The notes beneath the pieces were generated by a model. That model did no database searches and had not been told where the DNA came from. It was given only the letters and a program-made list of their open reading frames with translations. Shown in pieces: positions 53,992 to 61,734 of a DNA stretch of 64,000 nucleotides (positions are counted from its first letter, which is position 1; every line of letters begins with the position of its first letter). The stretch spans positions 435,526-499,525 of the forward strand of contig NZ_VTUY01000001.1 in assembly GCF_008364765.1 (NCBI RefSeq), given 5' to 3'. Both the position numbers and the translations under genes were made by a program. This DNA is from Bacillus sp. CH30_1T (lineage in GTDB: Bacteria > Bacillota > Bacilli > Bacillales > Bacillaceae_B).

Positions 53992-55308
53992 TTACATTTT
54001 AATTGCTGATTTTAACCAGAGAGTCGTTTCCAATTCTCTACATATCGTAAAGTAATGAAGCATGGTAATGAGGACAGCTCCTGCGTTCATGCCAAGAATG
54101 ACTCCTTCCATTCCAAAACGGGATCCAAGCAAATAGATCAATGTAAAAGAAAATACACTCGACCATACGGTATGAAGGAGAGCATCCTTCACCAATCCCA
54201 ATCCGATCAAAAAGGCTTGGAGTGGAAACACCAGGAAATGAAAAAGAAAATACGGCCATAGCAGCTTCAAATAATAGGCCGATGCCACAGAATGAAAGAA
54301 CGTTTCTGTAATATAGTCTCCAAGCAAGTAGTATATGAATACTGCAGGAATACCATATCCTAATGTAATCCACATTACCTGCTTAAGATGGATCAGGATT
54401 CCATCAAGGTCCTTTGATGACACTTTTTCCGATACAGTCGGAATTAACACGATTAACATCGAAAAGGCAATAAATGATGGGAAGAATCCGATGGTAAGGG
54501 CAATTCCAGCCAGCATCCCGAAATGCTCATTCGCTTCCAGCGCCCCCATACCTGAAAGAACTAAGGCCCATTTGATCAAAAATGGCTGAACCGCATGGGT
54601 GAGAGCGTGGAATATCCGCAGCACAGTCGTCGGAATCGATACAGATAATACTGACTTTCTCATTTCAATTGTTGATAATGTAGAATGGCTCTTCTTTCTA
54701 TTACCCCTAATCTCGAGTACGTAAGCATGAATTAAATAAACAAAGACAACCACTTCACTGGCAATCAGCGTCCCAAGGGCTATGAAGATCGACGCATTGA
54801 TACCAAAAGATAGAAAATTATAGATCGAAACCAGTAAAAATAGCTGAATTCCTTTACGCAGAAAATTAGCTACTGCAATTTTGCCCATCTGCTGGATTCC
54901 CATAAAATAGCCTCTCGTAATCGAAGTAAACGCCACAATGGGAATGACAATCAAAATGAGCCAGCGAATCCCTGGGTGGTATCCTTCAAATAAAGGAGTC
55001 CAGGCATATATGAGGACCATGAGAATTAAAAGAATACACGTCGTGATGACCGCAAATCGAAAAGCATAATGAAGCATGCCCCGATGATACTTTTCTTCCC
55101 GTTCGGCAAAGAACTTCGAAAGACTGATCGGCAGCTCCATACTTGATAAAATGACAATCAGAAACACAGTCGGCAGAATCGACATATACGAGCCAAGACC
55201 AGCCTCTCCAAGCTCTCGAGCCAAAATCATATTGATCACAAACTCCAAACACTCACCTAAAAAAGCCGTCACCACCAGCACCAATGTACCTCTTAAAAAC
55301 AAACTCAT
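53992..55308 (-). CDS. SpoVB-like MATE/MOP flippase
   Basis: A 438-residue protein with 12-14 membrane helices of the polysaccharide-biosynthesis/SpoVB family, whose members flip lipid-linked cell-wall or polysaccharide precursors. N-terminal motifs LRGTLVLVVTAFLGECLEF and ARELGEAGLG are typical. The ribosome site before ATG 55308 is weak. Substrate unknown. Confidence 0.85.
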   Translation of the reverse strand: MSLFLRGTLVLVVTAFLGECLEFVINMILARELGEAGLGSYMSILPTVFLIVILSSMELPISLSKFFAEREEKYHRGMLHYAFRFAVITTCILLILMVLIYAWTPLFEGYHPGIRWLILIVIPIVAFTSITRGYFMGIQQMGKIAVANFLRKGIQLFLLVSIYNFLSFGINASIFIALGTLIASEVVVFVYLIHAYVLEIRGNRKKSHSTLSTIEMRKSVLSVSIPTTVLRIFHALTHAVQPFLIKWALVLSGMGALEANEHFGMLAGIALTIGFFPSFIAFSMLIVLIPTVSEKVSSKDLDGILIHLKQVMWITLGYGIPAVFIYYLLGDYITETFFHSVASAYYLKLLWPYFLFHFLVFPLQAFLIGLGLVKDALLHTVWSSVFSFTLIYLLGSRFGMEGVILGMNAGAVLITMLHYFTICRELETTLWLKSAIKM

Positions 55309-55567
55309 ATGTTTTGTACCCTGCCTTTGTTTTAGATGGTCTATTGTATGATGGTTGTCCGGGGAATATGTGAAGTGGTGGCGTGTAGATCATCGGGGTA
55401 ACATTAAACTTTTGAATCCTACTAAGGAGTACTTACATAAAAATGAGAGGATGGTCACGAGGTTGTTGTGGGACTCTCAGGCAAACTTTCGGCACTTTCG
55501 TCGTTTGTTGCGCCAAATTGTGAACATTCTTCAACAAATACCCCTTCCTCTAAATAAAAATCACGAA

Positions 55568-55597
55568 AAAAGCAGCCCCTCAACAGGACTGCTTTCC
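55568..55597 (-). terminator. RND pump gene terminator
   Basis: AAAGCAG/CTGCTTT stem with six T on the minus strand. The 55309-55567 stretch holds no convincing gene. Confidence 0.75.
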
Positions 55598-55602
55598 TCA
55601 AC

Positions 55603-58600
55603 TTACCCTTTTACTGTCTTTCGCTTACGTCCACCGATTTTCCCTTTGATTTTCATCAGGATTTCATACACGATCGGCACAACAACAAGTGTTAATAGTG
55701 TAGAACTTGTCAGGCCGCCAATCACAGTTACACCAAGTCCTTTCGAAATCAATCCGCTTCCTTCAAGACCTAATGCCAACGGGAATAGGGCCCCGATTGT
55801 CGCAATAGCTGTCATAAGGATCGGGCGAAGTCGGGTGGCACCGGCTTCCAGTAACGCTTCCCTTGTTGATAGACCTTCGTTTTCTTTATGAATCACCCGG
55901 TCAATCAGGACGATTGCGTTGGTTACAACGATACCAATCAGCATGAGAGCACCAATCATGGAGGAAATACTGATCGTTTCTCCTGCGATCAAGAGTCCAA
56001 CCAATGCCCCGATGATCGTAAATGGTAGCGAGAACAGAATGGCAAACGGCGCAAGACCTCCGCCGAACGTGATCACGAGGATCAAGTACACAATGGCAAT
56101 GGCTGCGAGCATCGCTAATCCTAATTGTGTGAAGGATTCCTGGATGTCTTCTGTTACTCCACCCATGTCTACATTGATACCGGCTGGCAAATCGAGTTCT
56201 TCGATTTCTTTTTGAATATCTTGCGAAGCTTTTGATACATCATCCGATTTTAATTCTCCGCTCACTTGAGCAAATACTTTTCCGTCCCTTCTTGAAACAG
56301 TATCGGATGTCTTACCTTCTTGAATTTCAACGACGTCTTTAATCGGAACTTCAATGCCCATTGGTGATTGGATTGTTTTATCCGTCAAGTCGTTGATACT
56401 TTCGTATTCTTCTTTTTCAACGTCTAGATAGACATTTACCTCTTCTCCATCTTTTTCAATGGTGGTGAGGACCGGACGCTGACGTGTCTGACCAAGTTCC
56501 ATGGCGATTTGACCGGCTGTCAGGCCAAGCTCACTCAGCTTTTCCTGATCTGCGATGAACGAATACTCATCGTACGATTCAGAGATACTTGATCCCACTT
56601 TTTTGAAATCATCTTTATCTTTCATCATAGCCTGAATATCGTTCACAACAGGTTCGATTTCTTTCAGGTTTTCACCGTACACATACACGACAATTTCATT
56701 GCTGCCGGCACTAGCGGAGAAGTCTTGTGAAGCCCATTCCCCTTTATCTGTTGTTTCTTGAAGTTTTTTAATGACTTGTTCTTTTTCTTCAGAGAAATTC
56801 TCTGTATCGTCGCTATATTGAACATAGAATATTGCATTGTTTGAGCTTCCCGGACTCATTGGGTTCTCTCCTCCAACCGAGTACTGAATCGTTTCAGCCC
56901 CTTTACGTCCTTGGAAATACTCTTCTGCATCTTGAGCGATTTGATTTACATCTTCTTCTGTTTGACCGGGCTCTGGTTTATACGTTGCCATGATCATCTT
57001 TTCTTCATCTGATGGCAAGAAACTCACACCGATGAGCGGAACCAGGAACAAGCTTCCGACCAGCATCGCGATAGCCAGGAGTGACGTGATGATTTTATGG
57101 TTCAGCGTCCAGTTTAATACGCCCTTGTACCAAATCGCTAAACGGCTTTTCTTTTCCACATGCTTCTTCCCGACACCTTTTTTAAACATGGAGTGAGCAA
57201 GCATCGGCACAATCGTTACTGCCACTAGAAGTGAAGCCAAAAGGGCAAACACGATCGTTAAGGCGAATGGAAGGAATAGTTCCCCGATCATTCCTTGAAC
57301 CAATCCTAATGGAAGGAATACAGCGATCGTTACAATCGTGGAAGACGCGATCGGAACGAACATTTCCTTCGTTGCTTCCCGGATCAATTCTTTTCCTTTC
57401 AGCATCTCACCTTTAAGGGACATCCGTCGGTAAATGTTCTCTACTACAACGATGGAGTCATCAATGACACGTCCAATCGCTACAGTCATAGCTCCAAGAG
57501 TCATAATATTTAACGTGATATCCATCTGTTTTAAAAGTAAAATCGCAATTAACAACGATAATGGAATCGATACGACGGAGATTAGCGTCGATTTAATATC
57601 CCGCAAGAATAGCAGGATGATGATGACCGCAAATATGGCACCAAATAATGCTTTGTTCAGCATGGTGCTGACTGATTCCTCAATCGGTTCACCTTGGTCA
57701 AAAGTAGAGATGATTTCAACTCCATCCAGCTCTTTTTCAAAAGCTTTCACTTCTTCTTTTACCGCGTTTACAACGTCTACCGTATTGGCATCTGCTGTTT
57801 TCACCACTTGAAGTCCGATGGATTCCTTCCCATTAGTTCTTGAAATCGATTCGGCTTTCCCTTTTAGCTCGATATCAGCAATGTCTGATAGTTGTACGGT
57901 CGGGATCTTCATCCCGGCAGGCGGAGCTTGAGGAGCTTGCCCCCCAGGCGTTTGCCCTTGTGGAGCTTCCATAGACCCACCAGTTGAAGGTGTCACAGGA
58001 ATCTTCATCTCTTTCAAATCATCAATCGTTGTAATGTTTCCATCAACCATCACAGATTTCTGACTATCTTTAAACGTGTAAAGTCCTAATGGTGCTGTCA
58101 CATCAGAACCTTTGATCATATTTTGGACCGTTTCTTCGGTTAAGCCGTATTGAGCAAGCTTTTCTTGATCAAAAACGACTTGTGCTTCTTGAACTTGTTG
58201 ACCTGAAGCTTGAACAGATGCGACCCCGTCCACCCCTTCAAGTTGTGGTACGATCGTTTCTTCTACAGTCGAAGTTAATTGAGCAAGTGATTGGTCATCA
58301 TTTGCTACACTGAGTGCGATGATCGGGAAAGCGTTAAAGCTCAGTCTTGATACTTCCGGCTCATTCACCCCTTCTGGAAATGAAAGATCTGAAAGTGCAT
58401 CCTCAACTTCAGTCTTAGCTTCGTCCATATCTTTCGAGAACTGGTATTCTATCTGAACGGCTGAAGCATTTTGATAAGACGTGGAGCTGACAACATTAAC
58501 TCCATTTAAATTCTTCAAACGTTTTTCAATTGGTTCTGAAACCTTTTCGGCTACATCTTCAGGGGTAGCTCCCGGATACACCGTCGTAACACTTACAATC

Positions 58601-58731
58601 GGTGTATTAATGTTTGGTAAGGTTTCGAGTTTCATATTAAATCCTGAATATAAGCCTGCAATAATGACGATGATGGTCATTAACCATACGGCAAACTTAT
58701 TCTTGAGTACGAAATTAATAATACTATTCAC
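55603..58731 (-). CDS. swrC: RND efflux permease, SwrC-like
   Basis: A 1042-residue RND pump with 12 helices and two large extracytoplasmic loops. A Pro/Gly/Gln-rich insert (about residues 255-275) lies in the first loop. Motifs NIMTLGAMTVAIGRVIDDSIVVVENIYRR (key Asp pair in TM4) and LPFAL near TM5 are present. It is the Gram-positive SwrC/YerP type, which exports surfactin and other amphiphiles in B. subtilis. GTG 58731 has a weak ribosome site. Control by the divergent TetR gene is likely. Confidence 0.92.
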   Translation of the reverse strand: MNSIINFVLKNKFAVWLMTIIVIIAGLYSGFNMKLETLPNINTPIVSVTTVYPGATPEDVAEKVSEPIEKRLKNLNGVNVVSSTSYQNASAVQIEYQFSKDMDEAKTEVEDALSDLSFPEGVNEPEVSRLSFNAFPIIALSVANDDQSLAQLTSTVEETIVPQLEGVDGVASVQASGQQVQEAQVVFDQEKLAQYGLTEETVQNMIKGSDVTAPLGLYTFKDSQKSVMVDGNITTIDDLKEMKIPVTPSTGGSMEAPQGQTPGGQAPQAPPAGMKIPTVQLSDIADIELKGKAESISRTNGKESIGLQVVKTADANTVDVVNAVKEEVKAFEKELDGVEIISTFDQGEPIEESVSTMLNKALFGAIFAVIIILLFLRDIKSTLISVVSIPLSLLIAILLLKQMDITLNIMTLGAMTVAIGRVIDDSIVVVENIYRRMSLKGEMLKGKELIREATKEMFVPIASSTIVTIAVFLPLGLVQGMIGELFLPFALTIVFALLASLLVAVTIVPMLAHSMFKKGVGKKHVEKKSRLAIWYKGVLNWTLNHKIITSLLAIAMLVGSLFLVPLIGVSFLPSDEEKMIMATYKPEPGQTEEDVNQIAQDAEEYFQGRKGAETIQYSVGGENPMSPGSSNNAIFYVQYSDDTENFSEEKEQVIKKLQETTDKGEWASQDFSASAGSNEIVVYVYGENLKEIEPVVNDIQAMMKDKDDFKKVGSSISESYDEYSFIADQEKLSELGLTAGQIAMELGQTRQRPVLTTIEKDGEEVNVYLDVEKEEYESINDLTDKTIQSPMGIEVPIKDVVEIQEGKTSDTVSRRDGKVFAQVSGELKSDDVSKASQDIQKEIEELDLPAGINVDMGGVTEDIQESFTQLGLAMLAAIAIVYLILVITFGGGLAPFAILFSLPFTIIGALVGLLIAGETISISSMIGALMLIGIVVTNAIVLIDRVIHKENEGLSTREALLEAGATRLRPILMTAIATIGALFPLALGLEGSGLISKGLGVTVIGGLTSSTLLTLVVVPIVYEILMKIKGKIGGRKRKTVKG

Positions 58732-58759
58732 TCTTTATTCGTCCCTTCTCTCTTTTATC

Positions 58760-58859
58760 TGACCAACTAGTCATAACACAATCTAATATAACTGACCAAG
58801 CAGTCATAAGTCAATATACTTATAAAATAAAAGGTTTATTTATTGTGACCAATCGGTCA
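58760..58859. promoter_or_regulatory. Three TetR-type operators
   Basis: Three near-identical 14-bp elements TGACCAAnnnGTCA: TGACCAACTAGTCA (58760-58773), TGACCAAGCAGTCA (58793-58806) and TGACCAATCGGTCA (58846-58859). They fill the divergent intergenic region, covering both promoters. Confidence 0.8.
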
Positions 58860-58895
58860 TAATAGAGTCAAGGAGTTTATCAAGGAGAGGAAAGC

Positions 58896-59750
58896 ATGAA
58901 GGAAAAAGAGAAATTAATTATTGAAACATCGATTAAGCTGTTTGCCACGAAAGGATTTAACGCCACCTCGGTGCAAGAAATTGTGAACGAGTGTGAGATT
59001 TCAAAAGGTGCATTCTATTTATATTTCAAATCAAAAGAAGCCCTTCTGTTAGCTATCATGAAATATTATTTTAAAATGATCACAGCCAAAGTAAATGAAA
59101 TTGAAAATGAAAATCTGACGCCTTATGAAAAATTCCAAAAGCAATTAGAATGTCAGTTTATTGAAATCTGTAAACATAAAGAGTTTATCATTATGCAGAT
59201 CAGAGAGAATGCCATGCCGTTTAACGATGAAATCCATGACCTCCTCAGTGAGATGAAAATGGACACGCATCGTTATTATAAAAGAAGATTATATGGGATT
59301 TACGGAAAAAAAATCGAGCCCTACTTCTGGGACATCACCATGATGATTCAAGGTTTTTTCCATTCTTATTTAGAATTGGTGATGCTTGATAAGATCGAAT
59401 TGGATTTTGCCTATTTATCCCGATTCATATTGAAACGTACGGATGATTTAGTGGAAGGTTTACTAAAAAGCGGGGATCAGCCTGTACTTTCCTTTGAGAA
59501 ATTGGACGACCTGGTGAAGGATTTCACTTCTTCAAACAGAATCAATGAATCCACCCTTGTTCATATGATTGAAGACTCCATAGAAATAGCGGAGGACGAA
59601 AACAGCCAAATTTCATTGGAAGTCATCAAAGAAGAAATTCAAAAGGATGATACGCGTATCATCGTCATTAAAGGGATGATGATGAACCTTGAGGAAGACC
59701 CAACGCTAAAGCATCTGATGAATGCATTGAGACATTATTATAAAATCTAA
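58896..59750 (+). CDS. TetR/AcrR-family repressor
   Basis: A 284-residue regulator, longer than typical TetR proteins (about 200). N-terminal HTH: TSIKLFATKGFNATSVQEIVN then CEISKGAFYLYFKSKEALL in its conserved core. The extra C-terminal region (about 200-284) is acidic and helical. ATG 58896 follows AAGGAGAGG. It is divergent from the RND pump and presumably binds the three palindromes. Confidence 0.9.
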   Translation: MKEKEKLIIETSIKLFATKGFNATSVQEIVNECEISKGAFYLYFKSKEALLLAIMKYYFKMITAKVNEIENENLTPYEKFQKQLECQFIEICKHKEFIIMQIRENAMPFNDEIHDLLSEMKMDTHRYYKRRLYGIYGKKIEPYFWDITMMIQGFFHSYLELVMLDKIELDFAYLSRFILKRTDDLVEGLLKSGDQPVLSFEKLDDLVKDFTSSNRINESTLVHMIEDSIEIAEDENSQISLEVIKEEIQKDDTRIIVIKGMMMNLEEDPTLKHLMNALRHYYKI

Positions 59751-59754
59751 TGAA

Positions 59755-59790
59755 AAAGACCCTCACCTGATTATGAGGGTCTTTCTTTTT
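59755..59790. terminator. Bidirectional terminator
   Basis: AAAGACCCTCA/TGAGGGTCTTT stem, 8-nt loop, T-rich tail, between convergent genes. Confidence 0.9.
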
Positions 59791-59810
59791 ATTTTATAAA
59801 GAAAGTAGCT

Positions 59811-60236
59811 TTACGCTAAAACATTCTCCCTTAACTTTCCGATCCCTTCCTTACAAACCCCATACTCCAGCCAAGAGCAGCCTTCACATAAATGATCAAG
59901 GTCCTCAGGCTTTACCTTTTGTGCCGTTTTACTGATCAATGCTGATTTCATATAGACGTCACCATGTTTCAAGCCTAAATGGTGAAGTACCTTGCTGTCT
60001 AACGATAGAACATGGTCATTGGATTCTGCACTTTTTTCACATGCTGATACCCCCTTATGAGGGCAGGCCTGGCAGGCGTCATCGAAGGACTGAACAACCT
60101 GGATGGGAAAGTCCAATTCCTCGTTTCGTATCTCTCCCACTATGTCTGCCATCACCTTAACGAATTCAGTACTGTATCCCATGCCTTGAAACCCGTGAGT
60201 ACAAAGTAGATGATGACCTCTTAGTATCCTCTTCAT
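59811..60236 (-). CDS. DUF1284 cysteine-rich protein
   Basis: A 141-residue protein with the family start LRGHHLLC and four-plus cysteines in CQACPHKGVSAC and CEGCSWLEYGVC, a pattern suited to an Fe-S cluster or zinc. ATG 60236 follows AAAAAGGGGGA. It lies 14 bp after the NAD-binding gene, so they share an operon. Function unknown. Confidence 0.85.
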   Translation of the reverse strand: MKRILRGHHLLCTHGFQGMGYSTEFVKVMADIVGEIRNEELDFPIQVVQSFDDACQACPHKGVSACEKSAESNDHVLSLDSKVLHHLGLKHGDVYMKSALISKTAQKVKPEDLDHLCEGCSWLEYGVCKEGIGKLRENVLA

Positions 60237-60250
60237 GGAATCCCCCTTTT

Positions 60251-60904
60251 TTAAAGCTGTTGAATTTGATCAGATTCATGGATGGTTACTTTTTCACTGC
60301 CAGAGCCATTAGCGGCACGGTACATTCCATAAGCCACCTGTCGCCCTGAGATGCTTCTGTATTTTTTCAACTTACCTACCATTACCGGGCGGATGGCTCT
60401 GGAGAAGATTTCTCCCGCTTTTTCCCCCAGGCGGAGTTCACCTCTCTCCCCTAAAAGAAGGGATGGCCTGAAAATGTGCAGTGCCGGATAATACAGCGCT
60501 ATCAAGTCTTCCTCGAGCTCCCCTTTCACCTTACTATAAAAGAACGGTGAACCCGAGCTCGCCCCAATAGCTGATATGACCATATATTGTTTGGCTCCAT
60601 GGTCTTTACCGAGCCTCCCCAGTTGAATGGGGTACTCATAATCTACCTTTCTAAACGCTTCCTTTGTCTGAGCTTTCTTGATGGTCGTTCCTAGACAACA
60701 GAAAACATCATCGATTTCCTCGTGGGGAAGGAGCTTCATCTGATCGAATGGGATGATTCGTTCATCCAACTTTTCGTGCTCCACTCCACTGCTTCTTCTC
60801 ACGAACGAAATCACTTTTTTATACTCGGGACTCTTGATCAGTATTTCAATCAAATGGGAACCGACTAATCCAGTAGATCCTACTACCAACGCTACTTTCG
60901 ACAT
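60251..60904 (-). CDS. NAD(P)-binding SDR-like protein (HTATIP2/YwnB type)
   Basis: A 217-residue atypical short-chain dehydrogenase. It has the dinucleotide motif VVGSTGLVGSHLIEIL, DDVFCCLGTTIKKAQ and YSKVKGELE (Tyr-x-x-x-Lys, YSKVK). ATG 60904 follows GGAAGAGAGG. Substrate unknown. Confidence 0.85.
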   Translation of the reverse strand: MSKVALVVGSTGLVGSHLIEILIKSPEYKKVISFVRRSSGVEHEKLDERIIPFDQMKLLPHEEIDDVFCCLGTTIKKAQTKEAFRKVDYEYPIQLGRLGKDHGAKQYMVISAIGASSGSPFFYSKVKGELEEDLIALYYPALHIFRPSLLLGERGELRLGEKAGEIFSRAIRPVMVGKLKKYRSISGRQVAYGMYRAANGSGSEKVTIHESDQIQQL

Positions 60905-60983
60905 TTTTCATTCCTCTCTTCCAAGTAACTATGTCTTATACCTAGTATAGGGCTTTATTATGTATTTGAACGATTCAACAATC

Positions 60984-61018
60984 AAAAAAGGTGCCAATCA
61001 TGTGACTGACACTTTTTT
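60984..61018. terminator. Possible terminator
   Basis: AAAAAAGGTG...CACTTTTTT hairpin with imperfect inner pairing, in the gap between two minus-strand units. Confidence 0.45.
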
Positions 61019-61061
61019 GTATACTGAAACAAAAGATTAAAGTTCTTTATTCTCTTGTCAC

Positions 61062-61241
61062 CTATAACTCTTCATCTTCAAAAAATTGCTGTAATTTCTC
61101 ATCTTGTTCAGGATCTGCTTTTTCAGACGTATACGGATTATCCTTGACACCTGCTGTATCCATATTGGTTTTGATTGCGAGAAACGGTCCTTTTGGTTCC
61201 TCTGCTATAACACGGTCGTTTAACTGTTTGAAATCGGGCAT
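61062..61241 (-). CDS. Small acidic protein
   Basis: Fifty-nine residues from ATG 61241 (MPDFKQLNDRVIAEEPKG...), after AAAGGA. GTG 61262 could add 7 residues and would overlap the upstream small gene. Hydrophilic, ends EDEEL. No family recognised. Confidence 0.6.
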   Translation of the reverse strand: MPDFKQLNDRVIAEEPKGPFLAIKTNMDTAGVKDNPYTSEKADPEQDEKLQQFFEDEEL

Positions 61242-61254
61242 GTCTTTATTTCCT

Positions 61255-61416
61255 TTATTCACTTTGTCTTCCCTCTTCAATCATTCCACCACCATTCTTA
61301 TAAGCGATTAGAATAATATCTTCGTTCGTTTGCTGACGAAGTTCACTCTCCATATTCTGCACTTGATTCAACGTACCTTCTGATAGGTTTGCCACCGGAA
61401 ACTCTTTATTCATCAT
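61255..61416 (-). CDS. Small protein (53 residues)
   Basis: Starts MMNKEFPVANLSEGTLNQVQ at ATG 61416 after GAGGTGAAG, and ends EEGRQSE. It lies between two other small genes in the same direction (13 bp after one, touching the next), so they form a tight unit. Function unknown. Confidence 0.6.
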   Translation of the reverse strand: MMNKEFPVANLSEGTLNQVQNMESELRQQTNEDIILIAYKNGGGMIEEGRQSE

Positions 61417-61429
61417 CTTTCTTCACCTC

Positions 61430-61624
61430 TTAACTATTTTCGTTTGCTTGTCCGATTTCTTTTTCTGCAATGAACCCGTTCCCTTCCTCAATTGCATGAT
61501 GTTCCTCTACTGACTCTCCCGGAACATACACTTGACTGGGGTTACGAAGCTGGTTATTCATTGTGAATTCTGGATTTAACGGCGTGTCCATCCGGAACTC
61601 TTCAGGTTTCTTATGATCTCTCAT
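61430..61624 (-). CDS. Small hydrophilic protein (64 residues)
   Basis: Starts MRDHKKPEEFRMDTPLNPEF at ATG 61624 after a perfect GGAGGTGG. No membrane segment or cysteine. It is the first of three consecutive small genes; possible spore-associated proteins by style, which is inference. Confidence 0.68.
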   Translation of the reverse strand: MRDHKKPEEFRMDTPLNPEFTMNNQLRNPSQVYVPGESVEEHHAIEEGNGFIAEKEIGQANENS

Positions 61625-61688
61625 CTATTCCACCTCCATTATTTAGTATGGCTACTCATAAAAGAATCATCCAAACTTCATTCAGCTC

Positions 61689-61722
61689 AAAAAAGCGTTA
61701 AGTAACTTAAGCTGCTTAACGC
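61689..61722 (-). terminator. Terminator of the papain-like protein gene
   Basis: GCGTTAAG/CTTAACGC stem with six T on the minus strand, 12 bp after the stop codon. Confidence 0.85.
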
Positions 61723-61734
61723 CACCATTCTTCT

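Noticed and set aside
55355..55891. 178-codon plus-strand frame antisense to the RND pump
   Set aside because: Most of it is the complement of the conserved pump C-terminus; the free part shows no protein-like features.
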